DNA of 64,000 nt from positions 1 through 64,000 of the forward strand of contig JANYLM010000148.1 of assembly GCA_025357835.1 (NCBI GenBank), written 5' to 3'. Of the stretch, positions 35,732 through 44,266 are shown one piece after another. Within the stretch, counting starts at the first letter, position 1. Each line of letters begins with the position of its first letter. A program made the translations under genes and the position numbers. This DNA is from Gammaproteobacteria bacterium. Its GTDB lineage: Bacteria > Pseudomonadota > Gammaproteobacteria > Steroidobacterales > Steroidobacteraceae. Below the pieces are notes generated by a model. It saw only the letters and a program-made list of their open reading frames with translations, did not search any database and was not told where the DNA came from.

Positions 35732-38113
35732 ATGACAAGACGTGGACCCACGGGCTCGCGGCGGCCCAAGGCGGATCAGGCGACCAAGCCCGGTGCGGAT
35801 TGGCGCGGCGAGGACCCCAATTTAGAGCTTGAGAAATCGCGATACGCGGACCCCATTGCGAGCCGTGAACTATTGCTGAAGCACTTGGCCGGGGCGCCGG
35901 AGCCGCTGACTGCAGCGCGGCTCGCCAAGCGTCTTGGCTTAGATAGCGCCGCGCAGCGCGACGCCCTGGCCAAGCGCCTGGCGGCCATGGTGCGCGATGG
36001 CCAGGCCATCGAGGGGCCGAGCGGTTTCGCGACGGCCGGTGAAGGCGAACGCGTGGCCGGCCGAGTGCGCGGGCGCGCCAGCGGTGAGGTGCTGGTCATG
36101 CCGGATGACGGCTCCGCACCCTTGGTTCTTGCACGAGCAGACACGGCAACCCTGATGCATGGCGACCGGATCGAGGCCCTCGCCGTCGGCATGAACGAAC
36201 GCGGACGGCGCATCGCGCGCCTGATTCGACGTATCGGCGATGCGCCGCCGCGAATCGGCGGCACCTGGCGCGCCGGCCACGGCCGAGGCACGGTGGAACC
36301 CGAGGATCCGGGCCATTGGTATTCCGTAGATGTGTCGCCTCGAGATCGCCGCGGCGCCGAAGACGGCGACCAAGTCATTGTCGAAGTGACCAAGCGTCCG
36401 CAAGGCGAAACCGCGGCGCATGGCCGCGTCATCGAGGTGCTCGAGAACTTGCGTCCTTCGGACCTGGCGGCTCGCTTCGCGATACTTAGACATGATCTGC
36501 CGCAGGAATTTCCGTCCGAGGTCATTCGCGCCGCAAGTCGCTTTGCCCCCGAAGTGCAGCCGGCCGACTGCCAGGGTCGCGAAGATCTGCGCGACACGCC
36601 GCTGGTGACCATTGACGGTGAGGATGCCAGGGACTTCGACGATGCCGTGTATGCCGAAGCCCAACGTGGCGGCGGCTGGCGCCTCGTAGTCGCCATCGCC
36701 GACGTTAGCAACTACGTGCGCGACGGCAGCGAGTTGGACGTCGAAGCGCGGTCCCGCGCCACCTCGGTATATTTTCCTGATCGCGTCATGCCGATGCTGC
36801 CGGAAAATCTTTCCAATCACCTGTGTTCGCTGATGCCGCGCGTCGCCCGCCTGGCATTCGTCTGCGACATGCGCGTCAGCAAGAACGGCAAGTTGGGCAA
36901 GACTCGATTCTATGAGGCGGTGATCATTTCACACGCACGGCTGACTTATGACCAGGCGTGGAGCTACTTGCAGAACCCGCGGGCACACGCCAAGGATGTG
37001 GCACCGGCGGTAGGTGTCTCTTTGCAAACGCTGTATGCTGTTTACGGCGCACTGAAGACTGCGCGCGACGCACGCGGCGCACTCGATTTTCGCGGCGGCG
37101 AGGTCAAGGCACGCATCGGCGCCGACGGCAGGATAGAGGGATTCTACGCGGTGACGCGCAACGACGCGCACCGCTTGATCGAGGAGTGCATGATCGCCGC
37201 CAATGTCGAAGCGGCGGTGGCCCTGCGCCTGGCCAAGGCCGGGAGTCTGTACCGAGTTCATGGCCAACCGGAAGACAAACGAGTCACCGAGTTGCAGAAG
37301 GTATTGAACGCATTGCAGGTGGGCGCCGTATTCTCGGAAAAGCCTACGCCCCGCGAATTTCGCCAATTGGTGGAACGTCTGGCCGCAAGGCCCGATGGAC
37401 TACTGCTCGAGAGTCTGGTGATTCGGTCGCTGGCGCAGGCCGTGTACCAGCAAACCAATATCGGTCACTTTGGCCTCGCCCTCGAGGAGTATGCGCACTT
37501 CACCTCGCCCATTCGTCGCTATCCTGACTTGCTCGTGCATCGCGCGATCAAGGCCGCGGTATTGCCGAACTCGGCATCCGGGCACCGCTACACCACGGCG
37601 GAATTGCAGACGCTGGGCGCCGAGAGTTCGCAGCGCGAGCGGCGCGCCGATGACGCATCGCGCGATGTGATGGGCTACCTGAAGTGTCTGTATCTGCAGG
37701 ATCGAGTCGGCGAGACCTTCGATGCCACGATTACCAGTGCGCTCGAGTTTGGTTTATTCGTGCAGCTCAAGGAAATGCCCATAGACGGATTGGTGCATAT
37801 TTCCGCCATCCCAGGTGATTACTGGGAGTTGGAGCATGGCGGCATGGGTTTGGTGGGCCAACGCACCGGAAGGCGTTGGCAGATGGGAGATACGGTGCGA
37901 GTGCGTCTGAGCCGCGTCGATCTTACGCAGCGCCAAATCGACTTTGAATTGCTTGACGCGGAAGGGGCCACCGGCCACGGCACGGTGCGTGCGCCCCGGC
38001 GAGGCATGGGCGGTGGGGCCGGCGAGAATCGCGCGAGACGTGGTACCGGTGGCGTCCCGCGCCGCGGTGGACGGGGCGGGGACGGCAAACGCGGGCGCGG
38101 CGGGCGTGGCTGA
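35732..38113 (+). CDS. rnr: Ribonuclease R
   Basis: A 793-residue processive 3'-5' exoribonuclease able to degrade structured RNA. An N-terminal helix-turn-helix region (ELLLKHLAGAPEPLTAARLA) and cold-shock domains precede the RNB domain, with the metal-binding VTIDGEDARDFDDAVYAE and HLCSLMPRVARLAFVCDM. An S1 domain (GETFDATITSALEFGLFVQL) follows, then a Gly/Arg-rich basic tail of about 45 residues. The start is ATG 35732; TTG 35717 is possible. rlmB overlaps its end by 8 bases, as a coupled pair seen across the class. Confidence 0.95.
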   Translation: MTRRGPTGSRRPKADQATKPGADWRGEDPNLELEKSRYADPIASRELLLKHLAGAPEPLTAARLAKRLGLDSAAQRDALAKRLAAMVRDGQAIEGPSGFATAGEGERVAGRVRGRASGEVLVMPDDGSAPLVLARADTATLMHGDRIEALAVGMNERGRRIARLIRRIGDAPPRIGGTWRAGHGRGTVEPEDPGHWYSVDVSPRDRRGAEDGDQVIVEVTKRPQGETAAHGRVIEVLENLRPSDLAARFAILRHDLPQEFPSEVIRAASRFAPEVQPADCQGREDLRDTPLVTIDGEDARDFDDAVYAEAQRGGGWRLVVAIADVSNYVRDGSELDVEARSRATSVYFPDRVMPMLPENLSNHLCSLMPRVARLAFVCDMRVSKNGKLGKTRFYEAVIISHARLTYDQAWSYLQNPRAHAKDVAPAVGVSLQTLYAVYGALKTARDARGALDFRGGEVKARIGADGRIEGFYAVTRNDAHRLIEECMIAANVEAAVALRLAKAGSLYRVHGQPEDKRVTELQKVLNALQVGAVFSEKPTPREFRQLVERLAARPDGLLLESLVIRSLAQAVYQQTNIGHFGLALEEYAHFTSPIRRYPDLLVHRAIKAAVLPNSASGHRYTTAELQTLGAESSQRERRADDASRDVMGYLKCLYLQDRVGETFDATITSALEFGLFVQLKEMPIDGLVHISAIPGDYWELEHGGMGLVGQRTGRRWQMGDTVRVRLSRVDLTQRQIDFELLDAEGATGHGTVRAPRRGMGGGAGENRARRGTGGVPRRGGRGGDGKRGRGGRG

Positions 38114-38855
38114 TTCGAAGCGCAACTTCGTCTATGGTTTGCATGCCATCAACGCCGTACTCGAACGTGCGCCTGAGCGTTTACTGGAACTGTGGGTGGC
38201 ACAGCCGCGCGATGACGCCCGCACTCGCGATTTGAGGGAGCGTGCGCAGCGCGTCGGCGTGCGCGTTCAAGCTGTGGGCGGCGAAGCCCTCGCCAAGCTG
38301 GTGGGGGACGTAGCCCACCAAGGAGCGGTGGCGGCGGTGAGGCCGCTCAAGGGCTGGGACGAGCACGATCTGGTCGAGGCATTAAGTCAAGTGACGGGGG
38401 ACCCCCTGCTGCTGATCCTCGACGGCATCACCGATCCCCACAATCTCGGCGCCTGTCTGCGCACCGCCGATGCCGCAGGCGCGCATGCGGTGCTTATCCC
38501 GAAGGATCGTGCGGCCACGGTGGACGGGGTGGTGCGCAAGGTAGCGGCGGGCGCCGCTGAATTCGTGCCGGTGGCGAGTGTGACTAATCTCGCACGCGCC
38601 ATCGACTTGCTCAAGGAACGAGGTATTTGGGTGGTCGGAACCGACGCGGAGGCGCCGCAAACCCTGTATGCGGCGGACCTGAAGCGGCCGCTGGCCCTGG
38701 TGCTTGGAGCGGAAGGGGACGGCATGCGCCGCCTAACCCGCGAGCGCTGTGATTTTCTGGTGCGCATACCCATGGCCGGCCAGGTGGAGTCTCTCAATGT
38801 GTCGGTGGCCGCGGGGGTAGCCCTATTCGAGGCGCGGCGGCAGCGCATGGGTTGA
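38106..38855 (+). CDS. rlmB: 23S rRNA (guanosine-2251-2'-O)-methyltransferase
   Basis: A 249-residue SpoU/TrmH-family enzyme that methylates G2251 in the peptidyl-transferase P loop. The GTG at 38106 inside the rnr end gives a protein beginning ADSKRNFVYGLHAINAVLER, the canonical start; the longer frame is a shadow of rnr. Knotted SPOUT motifs are DPHNLGACLRTADAAGAHAV, LVLGAEGDGMRRL and IPMAGQVESLNVSVAAGVAL. Confidence 0.95.
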   Translation: MADSKRNFVYGLHAINAVLERAPERLLELWVAQPRDDARTRDLRERAQRVGVRVQAVGGEALAKLVGDVAHQGAVAAVRPLKGWDEHDLVEALSQVTGDPLLLILDGITDPHNLGACLRTADAAGAHAVLIPKDRAATVDGVVRKVAAGAAEFVPVASVTNLARAIDLLKERGIWVVGTDAEAPQTLYAADLKRPLALVLGAEGDGMRRLTRERCDFLVRIPMAGQVESLNVSVAAGVALFEARRQRMG

Positions 38856-38920
38856 CCGCGGCCATGCCGAACGAGTATCCTTCGCGCTCTTTTTTCGCCG
38901 GCTGACCGGCATCACTCCTT

Positions 38921-38965
38921 GCCTCACCGCTCGCAACGGGAGGCTTACACTGTAGGGAGCCTACA
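38921..38965 (+). promoter_or_regulatory. Probable autoregulatory leader of the rpsF operon
   Basis: Two stems occupy the 45 bases before rpsF. The first is GCCTC-A-CCG (38921-38929) with CGGGAGGC (38937-38944), an 8-bp stem with one bulged A. The second is TGTAGG (38951-38956) with CCTACA (38960-38965), which covers the ribosome-binding site and ends at the start codon. S6:S18 complexes repress their operon through a CCG-containing leader in many bacteria, and this arrangement could be that element. The match to the published motif was not computed. Confidence 0.5.
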
Positions 38966-39358
38966 ATGCGGCATTATGAAATCGTGCTCCTGGTCCATCC
39001 GGATCAGAGCGAGCAAGTTCCTGCGATGGTCGATCGCTACAAGGGCATGATCAATGCCGGTGGCGGTTCGGTGCATCGATTCGAGGATTGGGGCCGGCGC
39101 CAGCTGACTTTCCCCATATCCAAAGTTCACAAAGCGCATTACATCCTGCTCAACATCGAGTGCGATCAGAAGACGCTCGCCGAACTGACCGGTTCGTTCC
39201 GCTTCAGCGATGCCGTGCTGCGCAATCTGGTGGTGAAGATGGAAGAAGCCGTCACCGAGCCTTCGCCCATGGCCCGCGCCCCGGATGAAAATGCACGCCG
39301 CCACGACGACTTCGGCGACGACGGCGACGATGACGACATGCCTATGGGCGCACGGTAG
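38966..39358 (+). CDS. rpsF: 30S ribosomal protein bS6
   Basis: A 130-residue small-subunit protein that pairs with bS18 on the platform. It starts [19 protein letters not shown] and contains [20 protein letters not shown], the signature region. The C-terminus is extended, acidic and Asp-rich ([11 protein letters not shown]), like the modified tail region in other bS6 proteins. rpsR follows after 12 bases with no priB between them, unlike in E. coli. Confidence 0.97.
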   Translation: MRHYEIVLLVHPDQSEQVPAMVDRYKGMINAGGGSVHRFEDWGRRQLTFPISKVHKAHYILLNIECDQKTLAELTGSFRFSDAVLRNLVVKMEEAVTEPSPMARAPDENARRHDDFGDDGDDDDMPMGAR

Positions 39359-39370
39359 TAGGAGACAGAC

Positions 39371-39595
39371 ATGGCACGTTTTTTTCGCCGCAAAAAGTTC
39401 TGCCGATTCACGGCCGATGACGTCAAACAGATCGACTACAAGGATCTGACCACGCTCAAGAGCTATATCACCGAGACCGGCAAGATTGTTCCGAGCCGCA
39501 TCACGGGTACGCGTGCTCACTACCAGCGCCAGCTGCAGCTCGCTATCCGGCGCGCGCGCTTCTTGGCTCTGCTGCCGTACACCGATCAGCACTAA
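39371..39595 (+). CDS. rpsR: 30S ribosomal protein bS18
   Basis: A 74-residue protein starting [20 protein letters not shown]. The family segment [20 protein letters not shown] and the [20 protein letters not shown] end are intact. It partners bS6 and is likely coregulated through the leader upstream of rpsF. Confidence 0.98.
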   Translation: MARFFRRKKFCRFTADDVKQIDYKDLTTLKSYITETGKIVPSRITGTRAHYQRQLQLAIRRARFLALLPYTDQH

Positions 39596-39611
39596 ACCTG
39601 CGAGCTAGCAC

Positions 39612-40061
39612 ATGGATATCATATTGTTGCAGAAGGTCGCGAACCTCGGCCAAATCGGCGATCGCGTCAAAGTGAAATCGGGCTACGCGCGGAATTTCTT
39701 GGTGCCCACCGGCAGAGCCACTATGGCTACGGCCGCCAATATCGCCAAGTTCGAAGCGCAGCGCCACCTACTCGAGGCAAGGGCGAATCAGGATTTGGGT
39801 GCGGCGCAGGCGCGCGCGGTCAAGTTCGAAAACTTCAAGCTGGAGCTCAAGGCCAAGGCTGGCGCGGAAGGCAAGCTGTTCGGCTCCATCGGCACCGCCG
39901 ATATTGCCGAAGCGGCGGTCAAGGCAGGACAGCCCATCAGCCGCAGCGAAGTGCGCATGCCGACGGGACCGATCCGCTCCACCGGCGAACATCAGGTGCA
40001 GCTGCATTTGCACACTGACGTCAATGTGACCTTGACGGTCACAATCGTCGCCGAAGAGTAG
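39612..40061 (+). CDS. rplI: 50S ribosomal protein bL9
   Basis: A 149-residue large-subunit protein with an N-terminal rRNA-binding domain (MDIILLQKVANLGQIGDRVK, GYARNFLVP), a long connecting helix and a C-terminal domain with GKLFGSIGTADIAEA. The length is the usual 147-150. It completes the rpsF-rpsR-rplI operon ahead of dnaB. Confidence 0.98.
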   Translation: MDIILLQKVANLGQIGDRVKVKSGYARNFLVPTGRATMATAANIAKFEAQRHLLEARANQDLGAAQARAVKFENFKLELKAKAGAEGKLFGSIGTADIAEAAVKAGQPISRSEVRMPTGPIRSTGEHQVQLHLHTDVNVTLTVTIVAEE

Positions 40062-40093
40062 CGGCCGGCAATCGCGTCCCGTAGGGATTGCGT

Positions 40094-41485
40094 ATGGCCT
40101 CTCGTCCCAGCAACCGTTCGATAGGTTCCAGCGACGGCCTGCGGCTGCCGCCGCATTCGGTTGAAGCCGAGCAATCCGTGCTCGGCGGTTTGATGCTGGA
40201 TTCCGCGGCCTGGGATCAGGTTGCCGACCGCGTCCTCGCCGAGGACTTCTACCGCAACGATCACCGGCTGATTTTCGAAGCCGTTGCCGGCTTGATCGAG
40301 CGCAGCCAACCCTGCGATGCCGTCACCCTGTCCGGACATCTCGAGAGCCAAGGGGTGCTCGATCAGGTGGGCGGGCTGTCCTATCTGGGGTCTCTGGCGC
40401 GCGACACGCCCACCGCCGCCAACATTCGCGCCTATGCGGATATCGTGCGTGAACGCTCGGTGCTGCGGCAGCTCATTACTGCGGGAAATCTCATCGTCGG
40501 CAGCGCATTGGAGCCCGAGGGGCGGGAGGCACGCGAAATCGTCGACGAAGCCGAACGCGCGGTATTCGAAATCGCCGAGGCTGGGTCCCGCGGCAAGGTG
40601 GGATTCAGAACCGTCAAGAGCATCCTACCGGAGGTCGTCAATCGGATCGACGAGCTATATCACTCCGACGGCAAGATGACCGGAATTCCGACTGGATTCA
40701 AGCAGCTCGATGACATGACCTCCGGCCTACAGCCCGGCGATTTGATCATCATCGCCGGCCGGCCTTCGATGGGTAAGAGCACGCTGGCGGTGAACATCGC
40801 GGAGAACGCCGCGCTCGGGTCCAACAAGTCGGCGGCCATCTTCAGTATGGAAATGTCGGCTGAATCTGTGACCCTGCGCATGATCTCGTCCTTGGGTCGG
40901 ATCAATCAAGGCCATTTGCGCTCAGGCCGCTTGCATGAAGACGATTGGCCGCGGATCGATTCCGCAATGACGCAGCTGAGCAATGCCAAGATCTTCGTCG
41001 ACGAAACCCCAGGACTGTCGCCCACCGAAATACGCGCGCGTTCACGCCGCCTGAAGCGCGAGCGTGGACTCGATTTGATCGTGGTGGATTACCTGCAGCT
41101 CATGCAGGTCGCGGGTACCAAGGAGAATCGCGCCACCGAGATCTCGGAAATTTCGAGATCGCTGAAGGCGCTGGCGAAGGAATTGAAGGTTCCGGTGATC
41201 GCCTTGTCGCAGCTCAATCGAGGCGTAGAACAGCGGGTGGAGAAGAAGCCGGTGATGTCGGATCTTCGGGAAAGTGGAGCAATCGAACAGGATGCAGACC
41301 TCATACTGTTGATTTACCGCGAAGAGGTGTACGAGAAGAACACTACTCGCAAGGGCATCGCCGACATCATCATCGCCAAGCACCGTAACGGCCCGACCGG
41401 CGACTTGCAGCTCACGTTCTTGGGCGAGTACACCAAGTTCGAGAACTACGCACCGGAGTCGTACGGTGATGGCGTATTTCGATGA
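40094..41485 (+). CDS. dnaB: Replicative DNA helicase
   Basis: A 463-residue hexameric helicase that unwinds DNA at the replication fork. The start is ATG 40094, with AGGGA six bases upstream. The N-terminal primase-interacting domain has LPPHSVEAEQSVLGGLMLD. The RecA-like domain has Walker A GRPSMGKSTLAVN, Walker B region LDLIVVDYLQLM, and LSQLNRGVEQR. No intein is present. Alr follows directly, as in E. coli. Confidence 0.97.
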   Translation: MASRPSNRSIGSSDGLRLPPHSVEAEQSVLGGLMLDSAAWDQVADRVLAEDFYRNDHRLIFEAVAGLIERSQPCDAVTLSGHLESQGVLDQVGGLSYLGSLARDTPTAANIRAYADIVRERSVLRQLITAGNLIVGSALEPEGREAREIVDEAERAVFEIAEAGSRGKVGFRTVKSILPEVVNRIDELYHSDGKMTGIPTGFKQLDDMTSGLQPGDLIIIAGRPSMGKSTLAVNIAENAALGSNKSAAIFSMEMSAESVTLRMISSLGRINQGHLRSGRLHEDDWPRIDSAMTQLSNAKIFVDETPGLSPTEIRARSRRLKRERGLDLIVVDYLQLMQVAGTKENRATEISEISRSLKALAKELKVPVIALSQLNRGVEQRVEKKPVMSDLRESGAIEQDADLILLIYREEVYEKNTTRKGIADIIIAKHRNGPTGDLQLTFLGEYTKFENYAPESYGDGVFR

Positions 41486-41503
41486 CATCGCGGTGAGGTC
41501 CCC

Positions 41504-42583
41504 GTGACTCCGATGGTCAGCGCGACGATTGATACTTCTGCGCTTCGCCACAATTTGCAGGTCGTGCGCCAGTGGGCGCCGAGATCGCGCGTCATGGCGG
41601 TCATCAAGGCCAATGCCTATGGCCATGGTCTCGTTGCCGTCGCGCGGGCGCTTGAATCTGCTGATGCTTTTGCGGTGGCACGCGTCGACGAGGGGCTCAC
41701 GCTACGCGAGGCGGGCATCAAGACGCCGACGGTGCTTCTCGAAGGCGTCTTTGATTTCGAGCAACTCGAGGCGGCCGCCGCAGCGGGTTTCGAGCTGGTG
41801 GTACATGCGCCCGAACAGATCGAGCTGTTACGTTCGGCTGCGGCGGGGGCGCGTTTCAAAGTGTGGCTCAAGCTCGACAGCGGCATGAATCGGCTTGGCT
41901 TCAAGGGCGAAGCGTTCGCTTCCGCGCATGCGTCCTTGAGTGCCTTGGGCTGTGTCCAGTCTCCGGTGAACCTTTTCACCCATCTGGCTTCTGCCGATGA
42001 ACCTGAACTGCCTACTACAGGAGATCAACTCGCGCGCTTCGATGCCGCCACGCGCTTCCTTCCCGGCGAGCGCAGCATCGCCAACTCCGCAGGGATGCTG
42101 AGCTTTGCGGCCGCCCAGGCCGATTGGGTGCGGCCTGGTTTGCTTTTGTACGGCGTCTCCCCCATTGCCGGCGCGATCGGCGTGGACTACGGACTGCAGC
42201 CTGTGATGACACTGCGTTCGCATGTGATTGCAGTCAAGGACTTGGCCGCGGGAGAACAGGTCGGCTATGGCGGGAATTGGACCGCGGCCCGGCCCACGCG
42301 TCTGGCGGTGGCGGCCGTGGGCTACGGCGACGGATACCCACGAAACTTGCCCTCCGGCACCCCGGCGCTGGTCAATGGTGAACGCGCGGTTCTGGCGGGT
42401 AGAGTGTCCATGGATATGATCGGAATCGATGTCACGGACCTCAGGCGGGCACCTAAGTTAGGCGATCCAGTCATTCTGTGGGGGGACGGGTTGCCGGTCG
42501 AAGAAATCGCTGTATGGGCGGAAACCATCCCCTACGAACTCTTGTGCGGAATCAGCCAACGAGTGGCGGTGGCAGTTCTCTAG
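41504..42583 (+). CDS. alr: Alanine racemase
   Basis: A 359-residue PLP enzyme that interconverts L- and D-alanine for peptidoglycan. The GTG at 41504 is favoured by GAGG five bases upstream. The PLP lysine lies in VIKANAYGHGL, and the catalytic tyrosine region is VGYGGNWTAARPTRLA. RVSMDMIGIDVTD is the second-domain signature. It lies directly after dnaB and is convergent with the FHA gene. Confidence 0.96.
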   Translation: MTPMVSATIDTSALRHNLQVVRQWAPRSRVMAVIKANAYGHGLVAVARALESADAFAVARVDEGLTLREAGIKTPTVLLEGVFDFEQLEAAAAAGFELVVHAPEQIELLRSAAAGARFKVWLKLDSGMNRLGFKGEAFASAHASLSALGCVQSPVNLFTHLASADEPELPTTGDQLARFDAATRFLPGERSIANSAGMLSFAAAQADWVRPGLLLYGVSPIAGAIGVDYGLQPVMTLRSHVIAVKDLAAGEQVGYGGNWTAARPTRLAVAAVGYGDGYPRNLPSGTPALVNGERAVLAGRVSMDMIGIDVTDLRRAPKLGDPVILWGDGLPVEEIAVWAETIPYELLCGISQRVAVAVL

Positions 42584-42693
42584 ACACTTCGCCCCGCCGT
42601 GGCGAGGCCAGCCATGGCCGCGGCCTTGGTCGGCTCGATTCAATTGGCCGTCGGCACCACCTGGCTCATGACGCGAAGCGTTGCCCTTGGCAA

Positions 42694-43413
42694 TTAGCTT
42701 TCGAAGAACCCCATCTTTACCCCGGCCAGCTGTACCACATCATTGTCGTTCAGCCTTCGAGCCTGCGGGCCGATCGGCACGCCGTTGACCTGCGGAAAGT
42801 CGTTTTCCTTGCCGCTGTCCACGTGCACGATGAAGTACCCTTCGGCACGGCGGGTAATGGCCGCCACCTGGACGCCCGGACGGCCGAGCGTGGTGAGTGC
42901 CTTGGTGAGCTCCAATTCGCGGCCCGCAAAAGCGCCGCTCAGCACCTGGAGTTTGGCCTTCGGCAATGCCGTGGCATTGTCCGGCACGCCGGGACGCTTG
43001 GTGGCGGCGACCGCCTTGGCGGCTTGATCCACAGCAGCGCCGACGCGCCGAATACGTTCCTCACCCTGCGAGCTGGGGGTGATGACCATGGTCTTTTCGA
43101 ATTCGTCCTGCTCGGCTTCACCGTCCTGGCTATCGATGAAACGCAGCTGGTGATGCCCGACGGTGATCACGTCACCGTGCTGCATGGCGTGTTTCTTGAT
43201 CAGCTTGCCATTGACGTAAGTGCCATTGGTGCTGTTCAAGTCTTCTAAAAATGAATCGTTCAGAATATTGATGATGAGCGAGTGATGGCCGCTCACCGCC
43301 GGATTATCGATACGGATATCGTTGTCCGGAAGGCGCCCGATCGTATAGCGCTCTTTATTCATGTTGTATTCCGCGAGGATCGAACCATCCAAGCTGAGCA
43401 TCAGGCGTGCCAT
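42694..43413 (-). CDS. FHA-domain protein (one canonical and one degenerate FHA)
   Basis: A 239-residue soluble phosphothreonine reader. The first FHA domain (about residues 20-90) has GRLPDNDIRIDNPAVSGHH and LNSTNGTYVNG, with all pThr-binding residues. A linker follows with EKTMVITP, a possible phosphoacceptor threonine before a hydrophobic residue. A second FHA-like fold (about 150-238) lacks the Arg-Ser-His triad. It is the last gene of the kinase-phosphatase-FHA run, so it is the obvious candidate partner or substrate of the kinase. That link is inference. Confidence 0.85.
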   Translation of the reverse strand: MARLMLSLDGSILAEYNMNKERYTIGRLPDNDIRIDNPAVSGHHSLIINILNDSFLEDLNSTNGTYVNGKLIKKHAMQHGDVITVGHHQLRFIDSQDGEAEQDEFEKTMVITPSSQGEERIRRVGAAVDQAAKAVAATKRPGVPDNATALPKAKLQVLSGAFAGRELELTKALTTLGRPGVQVAAITRRAEGYFIVHVDSGKENDFPQVNGVPIGPQARRLNDNDVVQLAGVKMGFFES

Positions 43414-43428
43414 TTAGACTCCATATCC

Positions 43429-44253
43429 CTAACCGAACCATCCCAAGATTTTGTCAAATATACGCCGGTGTGCCGGGAAGGGCTCGGCCACGTGCGCCAT
43501 GATCACCGAGACGTTATCCCGACCGCCATTATCGTTGGAGAGCTGTATCAGTTGTTTAGCTACCGTATCAAGATTAGCACTAAAGGTACTGATTGTTAAG
43601 TGAATATCCTCGTCCTCGATCATGTCCGAAAGACCGTCGGAACAGAGTACATAGTAATCGGACTTCTGCACCGGCTGCTCATGGATCTCCACTTCGACGT
43701 TTTGTTCGACTCCTAAGGCCCGTGTAACATAATTCTTATTGGTCGCACGCTGTGCTTCCTGCTGCGAGTAGAAGCCTCGATCCACCAATTCCTGCAGCAG
43801 CGAATGATCCAAGGTCATCTGTTCGAAACGGTTGTCGCGCAGCCGGTAAAGCCTCGAATCCCCGACATGCGCGATTGACATCTTATTGTCGTGAAACAGA
43901 CAGGCCACCACCGTCGTGCCCATGCCCTCGCATTGAGGCTGGGTCTTAGATGTGTGGTAGATGATTTTGTTGGCTCTGTGAATGGCATCACGCAAGATGA
44001 TGCTCGGGCGGGTCAACCCGGATTCCGCGTCGGGCACGCTCAGGTCCTCGCGCACGATGGCATCCCGAACCAAATTGATAATGGTCTTGACGGCAATGCC
44101 GCTCGCGACTTCGCCCGCGTTGTATCCGCCCATCCCATCGGCCAGTACGAAAAGACCAATGTCGGCCTCGGTGCCGATCATATCCTCGTTGTGTTCGCGG
44201 ACTTTCCCCGTGTCGGTCAGCGCCACGCTAGCGATTTTCCCCTTCAAACTCAT
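43429..44253 (-). CDS. PP2C-type serine/threonine phosphatase
   Basis: A 274-residue metal-dependent phosphatase. The ATG at 44253 gives MSLKGKIASVALTDTGKVRE; the longer frame overlaps the kinase end. PP2C motifs are VREHNEDMIGTEADIG, VLADGMGGYNAGEVAS, ACLFHDNKMSIAHVGDSRLY, LCSDGLSDMIEDEDI and NDNGGRDNVSVIMAHV, carrying the Asp residues for both metals. It sits 13 bases after the kinase gene and 15 before the FHA gene and should reverse the kinase's action. Confidence 0.92.
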   Translation of the reverse strand: MSLKGKIASVALTDTGKVREHNEDMIGTEADIGLFVLADGMGGYNAGEVASGIAVKTIINLVRDAIVREDLSVPDAESGLTRPSIILRDAIHRANKIIYHTSKTQPQCEGMGTTVVACLFHDNKMSIAHVGDSRLYRLRDNRFEQMTLDHSLLQELVDRGFYSQQEAQRATNKNYVTRALGVEQNVEVEIHEQPVQKSDYYVLCSDGLSDMIEDEDIHLTISTFSANLDTVAKQLIQLSNDNGGRDNVSVIMAHVAEPFPAHRRIFDKILGWFG

Positions 44254-44266
44254 GGGTTTTGTCCAA

